DNA of 64,000 bases from Dechloromonas sp. H13. GTDB lineage: Bacteria; Pseudomonadota; Gammaproteobacteria; Burkholderiales; Rhodocyclaceae. Position numbers and translations under genes: made by a program. This document shows, one piece after another, positions 20,761 through 29,309 of the stretch (its first letter is position 1; each line of letters begins with the position of its first letter). The notes beneath the pieces were generated by a model. It saw only the letters and a program-made list of their open reading frames with translations, ran no database searches and had not been told where the DNA came from. The stretch is taken from NCBI RefSeq assembly GCF_009469615.1, contig NZ_SSXX01000003.1:186001-250000 (forward strand), given 5' to 3'.

Positions 20761-21785
20761 ACTTTATAAGCCTTCATTCATCCACCTGGGGAAAACTCCA
20801 GGCCCAACGTGCGCGACTGCCGCACGCGCTTCTGCTGATCGGCCAGCGCGGGCTCGGAAAATTCGCGCTGGCCCAGGCATTCGCTCAGGGCCTGTTGTGC
20901 GAAAGCCCGGCGGACGATGGTACGGCCTGCGGCCGCTGCCTCGCCTGCAACTGGTTCGAGCAGGGTAACCACCCGGATTATCGTCTGCTGCAACCTCAGG
21001 CGCTTGGCGAAGAGGCTGACGCGGAAGACGGGAAGAAGAAGGCCAGCCAGCAGATAACCATCGACCAGGTGCGCGGACTCGACGACTTTCTGAATGTCGG
21101 AGCGCATCGCGCCGGGCTGAAGGTCGTTGTCATCAGCCCGGCCGATGCGATGAACCGCAATACCGCAAACGCGCTTCTTAAAACGCTTGAAGAACCGGCG
21201 CCAAGTACCCTATTTTTACTTGTTTCAAATGAGCCGCTACGCTTGCTGCCAACGATCCGCAGCCGTTGCCAGGTCGTTCCGGTCAGCGTGCCGCCGGCGG
21301 CCGTCGCGGAATCCGCCCTGGCGGCCGACGGGCTCGATCAGCCGGGGCGCTGGCTGGCGCTCGCCGGAGGATCGCCCTGCCTGGCGAGCGAACTTGCCGC
21401 CGCCGGCGATGGCGGCTGGCTGGATCTCCTGACCCGCCGCCTTGCCGCGGGGGAGGAACTGGATCCACTCGGTCTGGCGGCCGAGCTGGAAAAGTTCGTC
21501 AAGGAAAGCAAGGGCAGGCTGATGCTGCGTTCCGTGGTCGAAGCCATGCAGAAATGGCTGGTCGATCTGACCCTGGCCGGCAACGGGCTGCCCGTTCGAT
21601 ATTTTCTGCCGCAACAGGCCACAATTTCAGGGCTGGCTGATATGATTCCCCCCGCACGAATCGTGCGCGCCTACCGGCTCCTGCTGACGCGCCGCCGCGA
21701 GGCCGAGCAACCGCTTAATGCCCGCCTGTTCCTGGAGGGCCTGTTCATGGACTATCGAGGTCTGTTGAGGACCGAACGACAATGA
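20757..21785 (+). CDS. holB: DNA polymerase III subunit delta'
   Basis: Clamp-loader subunit. It has a degenerate P-loop ([13 protein letters not shown]), a four-cysteine zinc module (C-x8-C-x2-C-x2-C in the region LLCESP to CLACNW), the sensor region [10 protein letters not shown] and the arginine/SRC motif TIRSRC. ATG at 20757 overlaps the tmk TGA as ATGA; a TTG two codons upstream is the alternative. The acidic insert [11 protein letters not shown] near residue 85 is a mild local oddity. The stop overlaps the pilZ start. Confidence 0.94.
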   Translation: MNFISLHSSTWGKLQAQRARLPHALLLIGQRGLGKFALAQAFAQGLLCESPADDGTACGRCLACNWFEQGNHPDYRLLQPQALGEEADAEDGKKKASQQITIDQVRGLDDFLNVGAHRAGLKVVVISPADAMNRNTANALLKTLEEPAPSTLFLLVSNEPLRLLPTIRSRCQVVPVSVPPAAVAESALAADGLDQPGRWLALAGGSPCLASELAAAGDGGWLDLLTRRLAAGEELDPLGLAAELEKFVKESKGRLMLRSVVEAMQKWLVDLTLAGNGLPVRYFLPQQATISGLADMIPPARIVRAYRLLLTRRREAEQPLNARLFLEGLFMDYRGLLRTERQ

Positions 21786-22147
21786 GTGACGCCAAACCCG
21801 CCGCAGCGCAACGCCCGAGCGTTCTCTCGCTGAACATCAATTCGAAATCGGCGCTCTATGCCGCGTTCATGCCGCATCTGCGCAATGCCGGCATCTTCAT
21901 CCCGACGACGCGCAACTACAACATCGGCGACGAGGTCTTCATGCTGCTGTCGCTGATGGACGACCCGGCCAAGCTGCCGATCGCCGGGACGGTGGTCTGG
22001 ATAACCCCGGCGGGGGCGCAAAACGGCCGGGCCCAGGGGATCGGCGTGCATTTCAACAACGACGAAAGCGGCCAGGAAGCGCGGCGCAAGATAGAGGGCC
22101 TGCTCGGCGGCGTGCTGCAGTCCACCCGCCCGACGCATACCCTCTGA
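21782..22147 (+). CDS. PilZ-domain protein of the type IV pilus group
   Basis: The 121-residue single-domain protein matches the PilZ (PF07238) subgroup found between holB and tatD in many proteobacteria, named for type IV pilus assembly. The c-di-GMP signature RxxxR is not present at the N-terminus and the D/NxSxxG motif is not evident; GIGVHFN ends the barrel. It therefore likely does not bind c-di-GMP and acts as a protein partner in pilus assembly. ATGA overlap with holB. Confidence 0.88.
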   Translation: MSDAKPAAAQRPSVLSLNINSKSALYAAFMPHLRNAGIFIPTTRNYNIGDEVFMLLSLMDDPAKLPIAGTVVWITPAGAQNGRAQGIGVHFNNDESGQEARRKIEGLLGGVLQSTRPTHTL

Positions 22148-22158
22148 CCCCCTCGGGA

Positions 22159-22941
22159 ATGCTGGTCGATTCGCACTGCCATCTCGATTTTCCCGATCTG
22201 GCCGGGCGCCTGCCCGAGATTCTCGAGCGCATGCGGCTCAACGACGTGGGTTGTGCGGTCTGCATCGGCGTCAATCTCGAGGATTTTCCGCGCGTTCTGG
22301 CGCTGGCCGAAGCCCATCCGCATCTCTACGCCACGGTCGGCGTGCATCCCGAATACACCGATGCCGAAGAGCCCGACGAAGCGAAGCTGGTCGCGCTGGC
22401 TGCTCATCCCAAGGTGATCGCCATCGGCGAAACCGGCCTTGATTACTACTGGCAGAAGGACCGTCCGGAATGGCAGCGTGACCGCTTCCGGCGGCACATT
22501 CGCGCGGCGGTCGCCAGCGGCAAGCCGCTGGTCGTCCACATGCGCGATGCCGCCGAGGATACGCTGCGCATCCTGGCCGAGGAGGGGGCGCCGTCGGTCG
22601 GCGGCGTCATGCACTGCTTTACCGAAACCTGGGAGGTCGCCAGGCAGGCCCTCGATCTTGGCTTCTACATCTCGTTTTCCGGCATCGTCACCTTCAAGAG
22701 CGCGCTCGCCATCAAGGAAGCAGCGCAAAGGACGCCGCTCGACCGCATCCTGATCGAGACCGATTCACCCTATCTGGCCCCAGTTCCCCACCGCGGCAAG
22801 ACCAACGAACCGGCCTACGTCCGCCACGTCGCCGAGGAAATCGCGCGCCTGCGCCAGCTTTCTCCGGAAGAGGTCGGCGCGGCGACGACCGCCAATTTCT
22901 TCAGTCTTTTCAAACACGCAATTCGCCCCCAACAATCATGA
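22159..22941 (+). CDS. tatD: TatD-family metal-dependent deoxyribonuclease
   Basis: The 260-residue amidohydrolase-fold protein shows the family metal ligands: DSHCHLD at the N-terminus, the glutamate of GETGLDYYW, HMRDA, HCFTET and ETDSPYLAP. Closest to the YcfH branch, consistent with the holB neighbourhood. TatD enzymes are 3'-5' exonucleases for damaged DNA or D-Tyr-tRNA-type substrates in some relatives. The ATG lies 11 bases after pilZ and its stop overlaps the ankyrin gene (ATGA). Confidence 0.93.
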   Translation: MLVDSHCHLDFPDLAGRLPEILERMRLNDVGCAVCIGVNLEDFPRVLALAEAHPHLYATVGVHPEYTDAEEPDEAKLVALAAHPKVIAIGETGLDYYWQKDRPEWQRDRFRRHIRAAVASGKPLVVHMRDAAEDTLRILAEEGAPSVGGVMHCFTETWEVARQALDLGFYISFSGIVTFKSALAIKEAAQRTPLDRILIETDSPYLAPVPHRGKTNEPAYVRHVAEEIARLRQLSPEEVGAATTANFFSLFKHAIRPQQS

Positions 22942-23597
22942 AAAAGAACATTCTTGCGCTCCTGCTGGCCGCCAGCATGCCTTTCATCGCGTCCGCGGCC
23001 ACCTACGACGATCTGATCAGCGCCGCCAAGCTGGGCGACACAAGCGATATCGCCCAGATGGTCAAACGCGGCGCCTCGGTCGATACGACCGACATCGAGG
23101 GCAATACGCTGCTGATGCTGGCGGCGCGCGACGGCCACGAGGATCTGGTCGATTACCTGATCAAGCAGCGCGCCAAGGTCAATGCCCGCAACGCCGCCGG
23201 CGATACGGCCCTGCGCCTGGCCGCGTTTCGCGGCCACCTGAAAGTCGCCGAACTGCTGATCGCCGGTGGGGCCAACGTCAACATGTCGGGCTGGACCCCG
23301 CTGATCTACGCTGCCTTCAACGGTCACCTGGATATCGCGAAGCTGCTCGTCAAATCCGGTGCCGACGTCAATGCGGCCAGCGAAAACGGCAGCACCGCCT
23401 TGATCGTCGCGGCGCGCGGCGGTCACATCGAGATCGTCAAGCTGTTGCTCGCCAACCGGGCCGATCCGAACAAGAATCTCGAATCGGGTGAAACCGCATT
23501 CGACATCGCCCTGAAGAATTCCAATACGGACATTGCCGAGCTGCTGCGCCGGGCCGGCGGCAAATCGGGAAAGACGATCACGATCGAGGTCAGGTAG
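22938..23597 (+). CDS. Periplasmic ankyrin-repeat protein
   Basis: The 219-residue product has a signal peptide of about 20 residues ending ASA and then about five ankyrin repeats (patterns G-TALRLAAFRGH, WTPLIYAAFNGH, STALIVAARGGH). The repeats form a protein-binding scaffold; the partner is unknown. It is the last gene of the mltG operon and is followed by a strong intrinsic terminator. Such a secreted ankyrin gene after tatD recurs in related betaproteobacteria, to my knowledge. Confidence 0.9.
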   Translation: MKKNILALLLAASMPFIASAATYDDLISAAKLGDTSDIAQMVKRGASVDTTDIEGNTLLMLAARDGHEDLVDYLIKQRAKVNARNAAGDTALRLAAFRGHLKVAELLIAGGANVNMSGWTPLIYAAFNGHLDIAKLLVKSGADVNAASENGSTALIVAARGGHIEIVKLLLANRADPNKNLESGETAFDIALKNSNTDIAELLRRAGGKSGKTITIEVR

Positions 23598-23631
23598 GCT
23601 TCCGGCAGATCCTGCCCGCCGACAGATCAGG

Positions 23632-23668
23632 AAGGCCGAAGGGAATGCTCCCTTCGGCCTTTTGTCCT
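23632..23668 (+). terminator. Intrinsic terminator of the mltG-ankyrin operon
   Basis: A perfect 13-base-pair stem (23632-23644 with 23649-23661) and a 4-base loop, followed by a T-rich tract. It stands 35 bases after the ankyrin stop. Confidence 0.85.
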
Positions 23669-23694
23669 TTTGGTGGCCCGCGGTGGACGCCGAG

Positions 23695-24009
23695 TCACCA
23701 ACGGGCGAACTCCGGCAACATTGAATACGCCTTGTCGCACTGCATTTCCCAGCCGCGCGCCTCTTCGACGTTCCCTTCGCGCCGGCAAACGATGGCCTTG
23801 CGCTTGCAATCCGCATAAACCGCGAGGAGATCGGTCGCCGACTGGGCGGCGGTGCCCGCCTTCCGGAACAGCAGCTGGGGGTTGAAGCCGCCGTGATGCG
23901 TCAGATGGAAGGAAAGCAGTTCCTCCTCGCCCATGACGTCGAGGTTTGGCGGCCGGCGCTTGCCGGTGTCGAGCATCCGGGAAAGACGGTAGTGGTCCAT
24001 TGTGTGCAT
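23695..24009 (-). CDS. Conserved-looking small protein, unknown function
   Basis: A 104-residue soluble protein beginning MHTMDHYRLSRML. The ATG at 24009 has a clear AAGGAG seven bases upstream; a longer frame to 24060 lacks this. It contains HLTHHGG and two cysteines (ADCKRKA, MQCDKAY) and is helical by composition. I recognise no domain. It stands alone, convergent with the ankyrin operon. Confidence 0.65.
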   Translation of the reverse strand: MHTMDHYRLSRMLDTGKRRPPNLDVMGEEELLSFHLTHHGGFNPQLLFRKAGTAAQSATDLLAVYADCKRKAIVCRREGNVEEARGWEMQCDKAYSMLPEFARW

Positions 24010-24230
24010 GGTGGTCTCCTTGTGAGTCGGTGAAATGCTTCGGGAATCGTCGGCAGGCATTCCCGAAGCCTAATGCGAACAACGCGCACCGCTCCCGCCC
24101 GGATGTCATTCGGAATGTAATGAAGTGTTACAGCGTGTTAATCGGCCCCGAGGGGGCATCGCCGGAACGCGGAAGGGGCAGGGATGAAACCTTGCACTTT
24201 CTACTTTCCGTGAAGGTCGACCGCGCAATC

Positions 24231-25076
24231 TCAGGCGGCGCTCCTGATGCGTATGGCATTGCTGGCGGTCGCCACCGGCACCGCGTGGAGCAGGCGGCGG
24301 AGCGGGGCGTGCGCCTGCAGCAGATCAATGTTGCCGGCCTGTGCGCCCTTGCGCATGGCCGCGGTGTCGATGCCTTCGATCAGGACCCGTGCCGGCAGCT
24401 GGTGCAGCACCTCGATGATCCGCTTCAGCGGACGGGCGGACGAGAGCAGCAGGCCGTCGAGCTTGACGATATCCGGGCGCAGCTCGCGGAGGATGCCGAA
24501 ATCGATCCGGCGGCGGCCGAAATGGCTGACGGCGATGCCATAACCGCGCGAACGGTAGCTGGCGACGGCCCTGATCAGATGCGGCGTGTCCTCGACGCCC
24601 TCGATGTCGATTTCCAGCGTGATCTGCTCGGGGAACAGGCCGCATGGCCGCAGGATTTCCTCGAACGCCAGGCCGTGGTCGGCGGGAACACTCATCACGT
24701 GGCGGGCGTGGACCTGCAGCAGCAGGTTGCCGCGGGTCGGTCGCGTCAGGTAGTTGAGGGCGTGCAGGGTGCGCACCAGGCGGTCGAGATAGACAAATTC
24801 GGCGTCGTCGGTCGGCAGCACGAAGACGGCTTCGGGCGCGATCGGCTGCCGGCTGGAAAGCCCGAAGGCCTGCAGCGAGGCGGCATGACCGTGCGTCCTG
24901 CCGCTGTGGCTTTCGACGATGGGCAGGAAGTGCGATTCGAGACGAATGTTGGCGTAATGCAGGAATACCCGGCCGTAGACCGCAACGAACGGCTGATCCA
25001 GCCCGGAGCGGGCATAGCGGCCGGGCAGGGCGCCCGATGGCGCATTGAGCGTTCGGATCAGATCGCTGAGGGGCAT
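24231..25076 (-). CDS. Degenerate EAL-domain protein (probably not a c-di-GMP phosphodiesterase)
   Basis: The 281-residue product follows the EAL fold in order, but catalytic positions are altered. Where E-A-L is expected (after FLPIVESHSGR) it reads GHAASLQ; the DDFG motif is SHFG; the lysine in IVKLD and the EG-D-T motif (LIEGIDT) survive. Loss of the Glu and Asp metal ligands implies no hydrolysis of c-di-GMP. It may act as a binding or protein-interaction module. No GGDEF, membrane helix or signal peptide is present. It stands alone, divergent from the YeeE/YedE pair. Confidence 0.75.
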   Translation of the reverse strand: MPLSDLIRTLNAPSGALPGRYARSGLDQPFVAVYGRVFLHYANIRLESHFLPIVESHSGRTHGHAASLQAFGLSSRQPIAPEAVFVLPTDDAEFVYLDRLVRTLHALNYLTRPTRGNLLLQVHARHVMSVPADHGLAFEEILRPCGLFPEQITLEIDIEGVEDTPHLIRAVASYRSRGYGIAVSHFGRRRIDFGILRELRPDIVKLDGLLLSSARPLKRIIEVLHQLPARVLIEGIDTAAMRKGAQAGNIDLLQAHAPLRRLLHAVPVATASNAIRIRSAA

Positions 25077-25273
25077 GGCAGGTCTCCTTGAGGTTCACGC
25101 GTTTGGGTGCCGCGATTCGGGCTGGGCGGGAATTTAAGCCATGAGACTTTCGTGGCGAACGATTCTGTTTTTCGGTATTTATTCGGCGCCGTTTATATCC
25201 ATATGAAAGATACGTCGTTTCCCGAATTGCCGCGCGGTTGCTATGGTCCCAGGCTCTTTTCAAGGGAGCGCGC

Positions 25274-25726
25274 ATGATTATCGACTGGAGCAATTTCACG
25301 CCGTGGTCGGCCCTGGCCGGCGGCAGCCTGATCGGGCTGGTGGCCGCTCTGTTGTTCCTGAGCCTCGGCCGGATCGCCGGCATCAGCGGCATACTCGGCA
25401 GCGTGCTGCAGGGCGAAATGGCGGAGGCGGGTTGGCGCCTCGCATTTCTCGGGGGGCTGCTGATCGCCCCCGCCGTCTGGTCGGTCGTGACGCCTGGGGC
25501 GCTGTCGCTGTCCACGCCAGCCGTCGATGCGCCTGGCGGCTGGGCAATTCTCGTGGTGGCGGGCTTGCTGGTCGGCTTCGGCACCAGGTTGGCCAACGGT
25601 TGCACCAGCGGCCACGGCGTATGCGGCCTGGCGAGGTTCTCGCGGCGCTCGCTGATCGCCGTCCTGTGCTTCATGGGCAGCGGCATGGCGACCGTCTTCG
25701 TTAGCCGTCACCTGATCGGCGCCTGA
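25274..25726 (+). CDS. YeeE/YedE family transporter, first half (sulfur compound import)
   Basis: A 150-residue membrane protein with about four helices and the family motif [11 protein letters not shown], whose cysteines relay sulfur species in TsuA-type thiosulfate importers. It represents the first half of a YeeE/YedE channel; the second half is encoded by the gene one base downstream. Such split pairs (PmpA/PmpB type) are common and often controlled by BigR-like regulators. The ATG at 25274 is preceded by AAGGGAG. Confidence 0.88.
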   Translation: MIIDWSNFTPWSALAGGSLIGLVAALLFLSLGRIAGISGILGSVLQGEMAEAGWRLAFLGGLLIAPAVWSVVTPGALSLSTPAVDAPGGWAILVVAGLLVGFGTRLANGCTSGHGVCGLARFSRRSLIAVLCFMGSGMATVFVSRHLIGA

Positions 25727-25727
25727 G

Positions 25728-26162
25728 ATGGCCTGGCTCCTTGCATTGCTGCTCGGCACCACCTTCGGCATCGGCCTGATTGTGGCGGGCATGACCGAAC
25801 CAGTGAAAGTGCTGGCTTTTCTCGATATCGCGGGCCGCTGGGACCCATCGCTGGCGCTGGTGATGGGCGGCGCCATCGGCGTTGCGGCACCGGCCTATGC
25901 GCTGGCGCGCCGCCGCACGACGACCTGGCTGGGAACGCCGGTCGCGCCGGAAGCGAATGCGGCGATCGATGCGCCCTTGCTCCTCGGCAGCGTCATTTTC
26001 GGCATCGGCTGGGGGCTGTCGGGATTTTGCCCCGGTTCGGCGTTGGTCGGTCTGGGCGCCGGCAAGCTGCCGGCGGCGGCGTTCGTCATCGCGATGGCGT
26101 TCGGGATGGAAGCGTACGAATGGCTCGTGGCGGCACGGATGCGGCGGCTCGGGACGCTGTGA
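25728..26162 (+). CDS. YeeE/YedE family transporter, second half
   Basis: A 144-residue membrane protein with about four helices and the second pore motif GLSGFCPGSALVG with its cysteine. It follows the first half by one base and must assemble with it as a heterodimeric channel in the inner membrane. Substrate is probably thiosulfate, sulfide or another sulfane-sulfur compound, judging from family and from the sulfur genes nearby. Confidence 0.88.
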   Translation: MAWLLALLLGTTFGIGLIVAGMTEPVKVLAFLDIAGRWDPSLALVMGGAIGVAAPAYALARRRTTTWLGTPVAPEANAAIDAPLLLGSVIFGIGWGLSGFCPGSALVGLGAGKLPAAAFVIAMAFGMEAYEWLVAARMRRLGTL

Positions 26163-26201
26163 ATGCGGCCGCTTCCGTTGATGATTGCGACGAACCGGCG
26201 C

Positions 26202-26330
26202 TTACCGCCAGATCAGCCAGCCGCAGAGAACGATGCCGAGAATGACGCCGACCTGAACGACCTGGTCCCGTAATCGGACTTCCGGCAGACGTCTTTCCCT
26301 GAGGTTACGCAGGAGTTCCGGGTCGCCCAT
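26202..26330 (-). CDS. Possible 42-residue single-pass membrane protein
   Basis: From ATG at 26330 the frame encodes a charged N-terminal half (MGDPELLRNLRERRLPEVRLRDQ) shown here only in part as MGDPELLRN and RLPEVRLRDQ, then a C-terminal helix VVQVGVILGIVLCGWLIW. The arrangement is that of a small tail-anchored protein. The ribosome site is weak, so the call is tentative. Confidence 0.35.
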   Translation of the reverse strand: MGDPELLRNLRERRLPEVRLRDQVVQVGVILGIVLCGWLIWR

Positions 26331-26433
26331 GCTTTCGTTCCCGTTCTGAAATGAGTCGGCACGATAGGTCGCCGCGTGTCGTCGCGGAACGAATTTATCG
26401 GCATAAGGATATGCAGCTGCCGCAGGCACGAAA

Positions 26434-26440
26434 TGCTTAT
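26434..26440 (-). promoter_or_regulatory. ATAAGCA site upstream of the DUF2325 gene
   Basis: One of seven intergenic copies of the heptamer ATAAGCA between 26 and 40 kb, all near sulfur-related or associated genes; here 94 bases before the DUF2325 start. Candidate operator, inferred from recurrence only. Confidence 0.35.
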
Positions 26441-26533
26441 GGCGCGTGCCCTTATTTGCTTCGATCAACTCCGTCGTTTCCGGCGCGCTTTCCCGCGATT
26501 AGATTTTCACCGTCGATATTGCAGGAGAACGTC

Positions 26534-26815
26534 ATGGCAGCGTTGATCGTCGGTGGTGACCGCGTGGGGCCGTATCGGGATTTTCTGGCCGGACAGTGCT
26601 TCACGCCGGTACGCCACTGGAGCGGGCGCAACCAGAGCGAGGCGCATCGCCCGATTCCGCTCGATACCCGGGTCGTCGTCGTCATGGTCGACCAGGTCAG
26701 TCACGGGCTGGCCAGGAAGATTCGCCGGGTGGCCGACCAGATGGCCGTGCCCGTCGTCTTCAGCCGGCGCAGCGTCGGCCAGCTGAGCAGCGCGCTGGCC
26801 TGCCTCCGCGCCTGA
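26534..26815 (+). CDS. DUF2325 domain protein
   Basis: A 93-residue protein starting MAALIVGGDRVGPYRDFLA, the standard opening of DUF2325, with the strand VVVVMVDQVSH and C-terminal RRSVGQLSSAL. The fold looks Rossmann-like. Function is unknown; family members often sit beside metal, redox or sulfur stress genes. ATG at 26534 follows GCAGGAGA at good spacing. Confidence 0.8.
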   Translation: MAALIVGGDRVGPYRDFLAGQCFTPVRHWSGRNQSEAHRPIPLDTRVVVVMVDQVSHGLARKIRRVADQMAVPVVFSRRSVGQLSSALACLRA

Positions 26816-26821
26816 GCACCG

Positions 26822-27004
26822 TCACGACAGGTGGTCGGCGGGGCACAGCGGCGCCCCGCGGCGCAAGGCCTGGCGGACCAGCGCGCTCGCCTCGGCGGCG
26901 CCGATCTCGTCGAGCCAGCCGGGCAGGGCGCCGAAGCGGCTTTCGTAATCGGAAAAAGGGTCGGTCCGCGTATGGCGGATCGGCAGTTCGAGGGTCAGAA
27001 CCAT
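26822..27004 (-). CDS. 60-residue protein of unknown function
   Basis: The frame MVLTLELPIRHTRTDPFSDY onward has an AAGGAG ribosome site nine bases before its ATG, which makes it likely to be real. It has no membrane segment or known motif. It is convergent with the DUF2325 gene, with six bases between their ends. Confidence 0.5.
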   Translation of the reverse strand: MVLTLELPIRHTRTDPFSDYESRFGALPGWLDEIGAAEASALVRQALRRGAPLCPADHLS

Positions 27005-27149
27005 GGTGTCGCTCCTTGCTTCCCAGTCGGTCCGGCGCGGCCGGCTCCCGGGAAGGATGGAGCGAGCGACGCTTTAGCCAGTACTTGTCGTCCGCGCTGG
27101 CAAGTTATCGATTAAATCCGGCGGGGTTCGGCCATTCTGCGTCGCCCTG

Positions 27150-27196
27150 CTGCGGTCGACAAATATTTTTTGGCTATTTCGATATGTCGACCGCAG
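27150..27196. repeat. Long inverted repeat containing the dispersed GTCGACCGCAGCAGG element
   Basis: The 12-base arm CTGCGGTCGACA at 27150-27161 is perfectly complemented at 27185-27196 around a 23-base AT-rich loop. The left arm plus flank, read on the minus strand, contains GTCGACCGCAGCAGG, which recurs upstream of the ArsR gene at about 37 kb. It lies in the leader region of the FadL-type gene. Function unknown: regulatory structure or a small dispersed repeat. Confidence 0.6.
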
Positions 27197-27221
27197 CTGG
27201 GTAGCCCCAGGCCTGCCCGTA

Positions 27222-27228
27222 ATAAGCA
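27222..27228 (+). promoter_or_regulatory. ATAAGCA site upstream of the FadL-type porin gene
   Basis: Heptamer copy 86 bases before the porin start, in the same orientation as the copies before sbp. Candidate regulon operator by recurrence. Confidence 0.35.
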
Positions 27229-27313
27229 TCGAAGAAGCGATTCGTTCGGATAGCCGGAAGCCGTCATTAACGTGACGCCTCCATGTCAACAGGATTCGCT
27301 TCGGAGATTTTTC

Positions 27314-28564
27314 ATGCAGATTCGCCCGCTCATTCACACTGCCGTGCTGCCGCTGCTGTTGGGGCCCGGCCTGGCACTCGCCACCAACGGCTATTTTTCG
27401 CACGGCTATGGCGTCAAGTCGCAGGGCCTTGCCGGCACCGCCATCGCCCTGCCGCAGGACGGTCTTGCCGCCGCGACGAATCCGGCCGGCACGGCGTTCG
27501 TCGGCAACCGCTTCGATGTCGGCCTGACCTGGTTTCGCCCGGCGCGCGGCAGCGAGATCAGCGGCAACGGCGCCGGGCTGAACGGCAGCTACGACGCCAA
27601 CGACACGCAGAACTTCTTCATTCCGGAACTCGGCTTCGTCCGGCAGGTGTCGCCGGAAGTCGCGCTCGGCGTGGCGATTTACGGCAACGGGGGCATGAAC
27701 ACCGATTACGGCAACAATCCGTTCCGCGCTTTCGGCGCGACCGGGTCGGCCGGCGTCAATCTCGAACAGCTGTACGTTTCGCCGTCGGTCGCCTACAAGC
27801 TGACCGAAAACCATGCCCTCGGGCTCGCGCTCAACTTTGCCTACCAGCGCTTCAAGGCCGAGGGCATCGGTCCCTTCGGCGCCTACTCGGCCAGCCCGGG
27901 CAATTTCACCAACCAGGGCACCGATTCGGCAACCGGCTGGGGCGTGCGCCTCGGCTACACCGGCCGCATCACCCCGGAGGTGACCATCGGCGCTACCTGG
28001 GCGTCGAAGACGAAGAGCGGCAACTTCGACAAGTACAAGGGCCTGTTCGCTGAAGACGGCGGTTTCGACATCCCGGCCAATTTCGGCGCCGGCGTGGCGT
28101 GGAAGGCGAGCGACCGGCTGACGCTGGCCGCGGACGTGCAGCGCATCCAGTACAGCGACGTCAGATCGGTCGGCAACCAGCTGTCCGAGCTGTTCTCGGG
28201 CAACCTGTTCGGCACCGCGAACGGCCCCGGTTTCGGCTGGAAGGACGTGACGGTCGGCAAGGTCGGCGTCGAGTACGCGCTGTCCGACTGGATCCTGCGT
28301 GCCGGCTACAGCCATGCCACGCAGCCGATCCCGCAGAGCCAGACGCTGCTCAACATCCTGGCGCCGGGCGTCGTCCAGAACCACCTCAGCCTCGGTGCGA
28401 CGTGGAACATCGGCCAGGCCGGCGAACTCAGCTTCGCCTACACCCACGCGTTCAAGAAAACGGTCAACGGTTCCGGCTCGATTCCCGCTGCTTACGGCGG
28501 CGGAGAGGCCGACATCGATCTTTCCGAAGACATTCTCGGGATTGCCTACGGCTGGAAATTCTGA
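27314..28564 (+). CDS. FadL/OmpP1-family outer membrane transporter
   Basis: The 416-residue product has a signal peptide (cleavage after ALA, near residue 23) and then ATNGYFSHGYG, the N-terminal hatch with the NPAG motif (AAATNPAGTAFVG) typical of FadL proteins. Alternating strands of a 14-stranded barrel follow, ending GIAYGWKF with a C-terminal phenylalanine for BAM recognition. FadL proteins let hydrophobic compounds cross the outer membrane. Here the context is sulfur metabolism, so a hydrophobic sulfur or aromatic compound is possible, but the substrate is unknown. Confidence 0.9.
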   Translation: MQIRPLIHTAVLPLLLGPGLALATNGYFSHGYGVKSQGLAGTAIALPQDGLAAATNPAGTAFVGNRFDVGLTWFRPARGSEISGNGAGLNGSYDANDTQNFFIPELGFVRQVSPEVALGVAIYGNGGMNTDYGNNPFRAFGATGSAGVNLEQLYVSPSVAYKLTENHALGLALNFAYQRFKAEGIGPFGAYSASPGNFTNQGTDSATGWGVRLGYTGRITPEVTIGATWASKTKSGNFDKYKGLFAEDGGFDIPANFGAGVAWKASDRLTLAADVQRIQYSDVRSVGNQLSELFSGNLFGTANGPGFGWKDVTVGKVGVEYALSDWILRAGYSHATQPIPQSQTLLNILAPGVVQNHLSLGATWNIGQAGELSFAYTHAFKKTVNGSGSIPAAYGGGEADIDLSEDILGIAYGWKF

Positions 28565-28570
28565 GCGCTA

Positions 28571-28594
28571 CCTTGATGGCGATCGCCATCAAGG
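28571..28594. terminator. Perfect 24-base palindrome after the porin gene
   Basis: CCTTGATGGCGA at 28571-28582 is followed without a loop by its exact complement at 28583-28594, seven bases after the porin stop. It may act as a terminator, though no good T-run follows, or as a dimeric protein binding site. Confidence 0.45.
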
Positions 28595-28763
28595 CTTCTT
28601 CAAGGATTGTTATATCGATCGGAATTTTTATTCGTTCTTGGCATGACTAGCGAGGAATAAATTGCCATTTACCGCGCTGCCGAAAGCGATTTCCCGGCGC
28701 TTCTGCCAACCCGACGGCCGGCCGCTACTGCTGCCGACTGCCCGATGCGAAAGGAAGATGCAA

Positions 28764-29282
28764 ATGTCCGAAGCCGTTGCCGATATCAAACAAGCTGCCG
28801 ACGCGATCGCCGTGCCGGACGGGGCCGGGATCGCCAGCCCGCTCTCGCCGATCCTGGCCAACGCCCGCCATCGCGCCGAGCGCGACCAGTTGCCCTATGC
28901 CGGCAGCGTGACGCCGCAGGATGCGTGGACCCTGTTCCAGGCCGGCGAGGCGGTTCTCATCGACGTACGCACCGCCGAGGAGCGCAAGTTCGTCGGCCAC
29001 GTACCGGAAACGAAGCACGTCGCCTGGATGACTGGCCTGTCGCTGTCGCGCAATCCGCGCTTCACCCGGGAACTGGAAGGCAAGGCCGGCAAGGACGACG
29101 TGATCCTGCTGCTCTGCCGTTCCGGCAAGCGCTCGGCGGCTGCTGCCGAGGCGGCGACCAAGGCAGGGTTCCGCAACGTCTTCAACATCCTCGAAGGCTT
29201 CGAGGGCGATCTCGACGAACAGCAGCGACGCGGCGCCTTCAATGGCTGGCGGCACGCCGCCTTGCCGTGGGTGCAGGACTGA
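28764..29282 (+). CDS. Rhodanese-domain sulfurtransferase
   Basis: A 172-residue cytoplasmic single-domain rhodanese. The active-site loop LLCRSGKRSAAAA supplies the persulfide-forming cysteine, and LIDVRTAEER is the family's N-terminal strand. An N-terminal extension of about 50 residues precedes the domain. ATG at 28764 has AAGGAAG six bases upstream. It heads rhodanese-cysK-epsC-xre, just before the encapsulin genes. Rhodaneses commonly accompany family 2 encapsulins with desulfurase cargo, so it may receive or deliver the sulfane sulfur. Confidence 0.92.
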   Translation: MSEAVADIKQAADAIAVPDGAGIASPLSPILANARHRAERDQLPYAGSVTPQDAWTLFQAGEAVLIDVRTAEERKFVGHVPETKHVAWMTGLSLSRNPRFTRELEGKAGKDDVILLLCRSGKRSAAAAEAATKAGFRNVFNILEGFEGDLDEQQRRGAFNGWRHAALPWVQD

Positions 29283-29309
29283 ATTCACGAACGACTCAGG
29301 GAGAACAGC

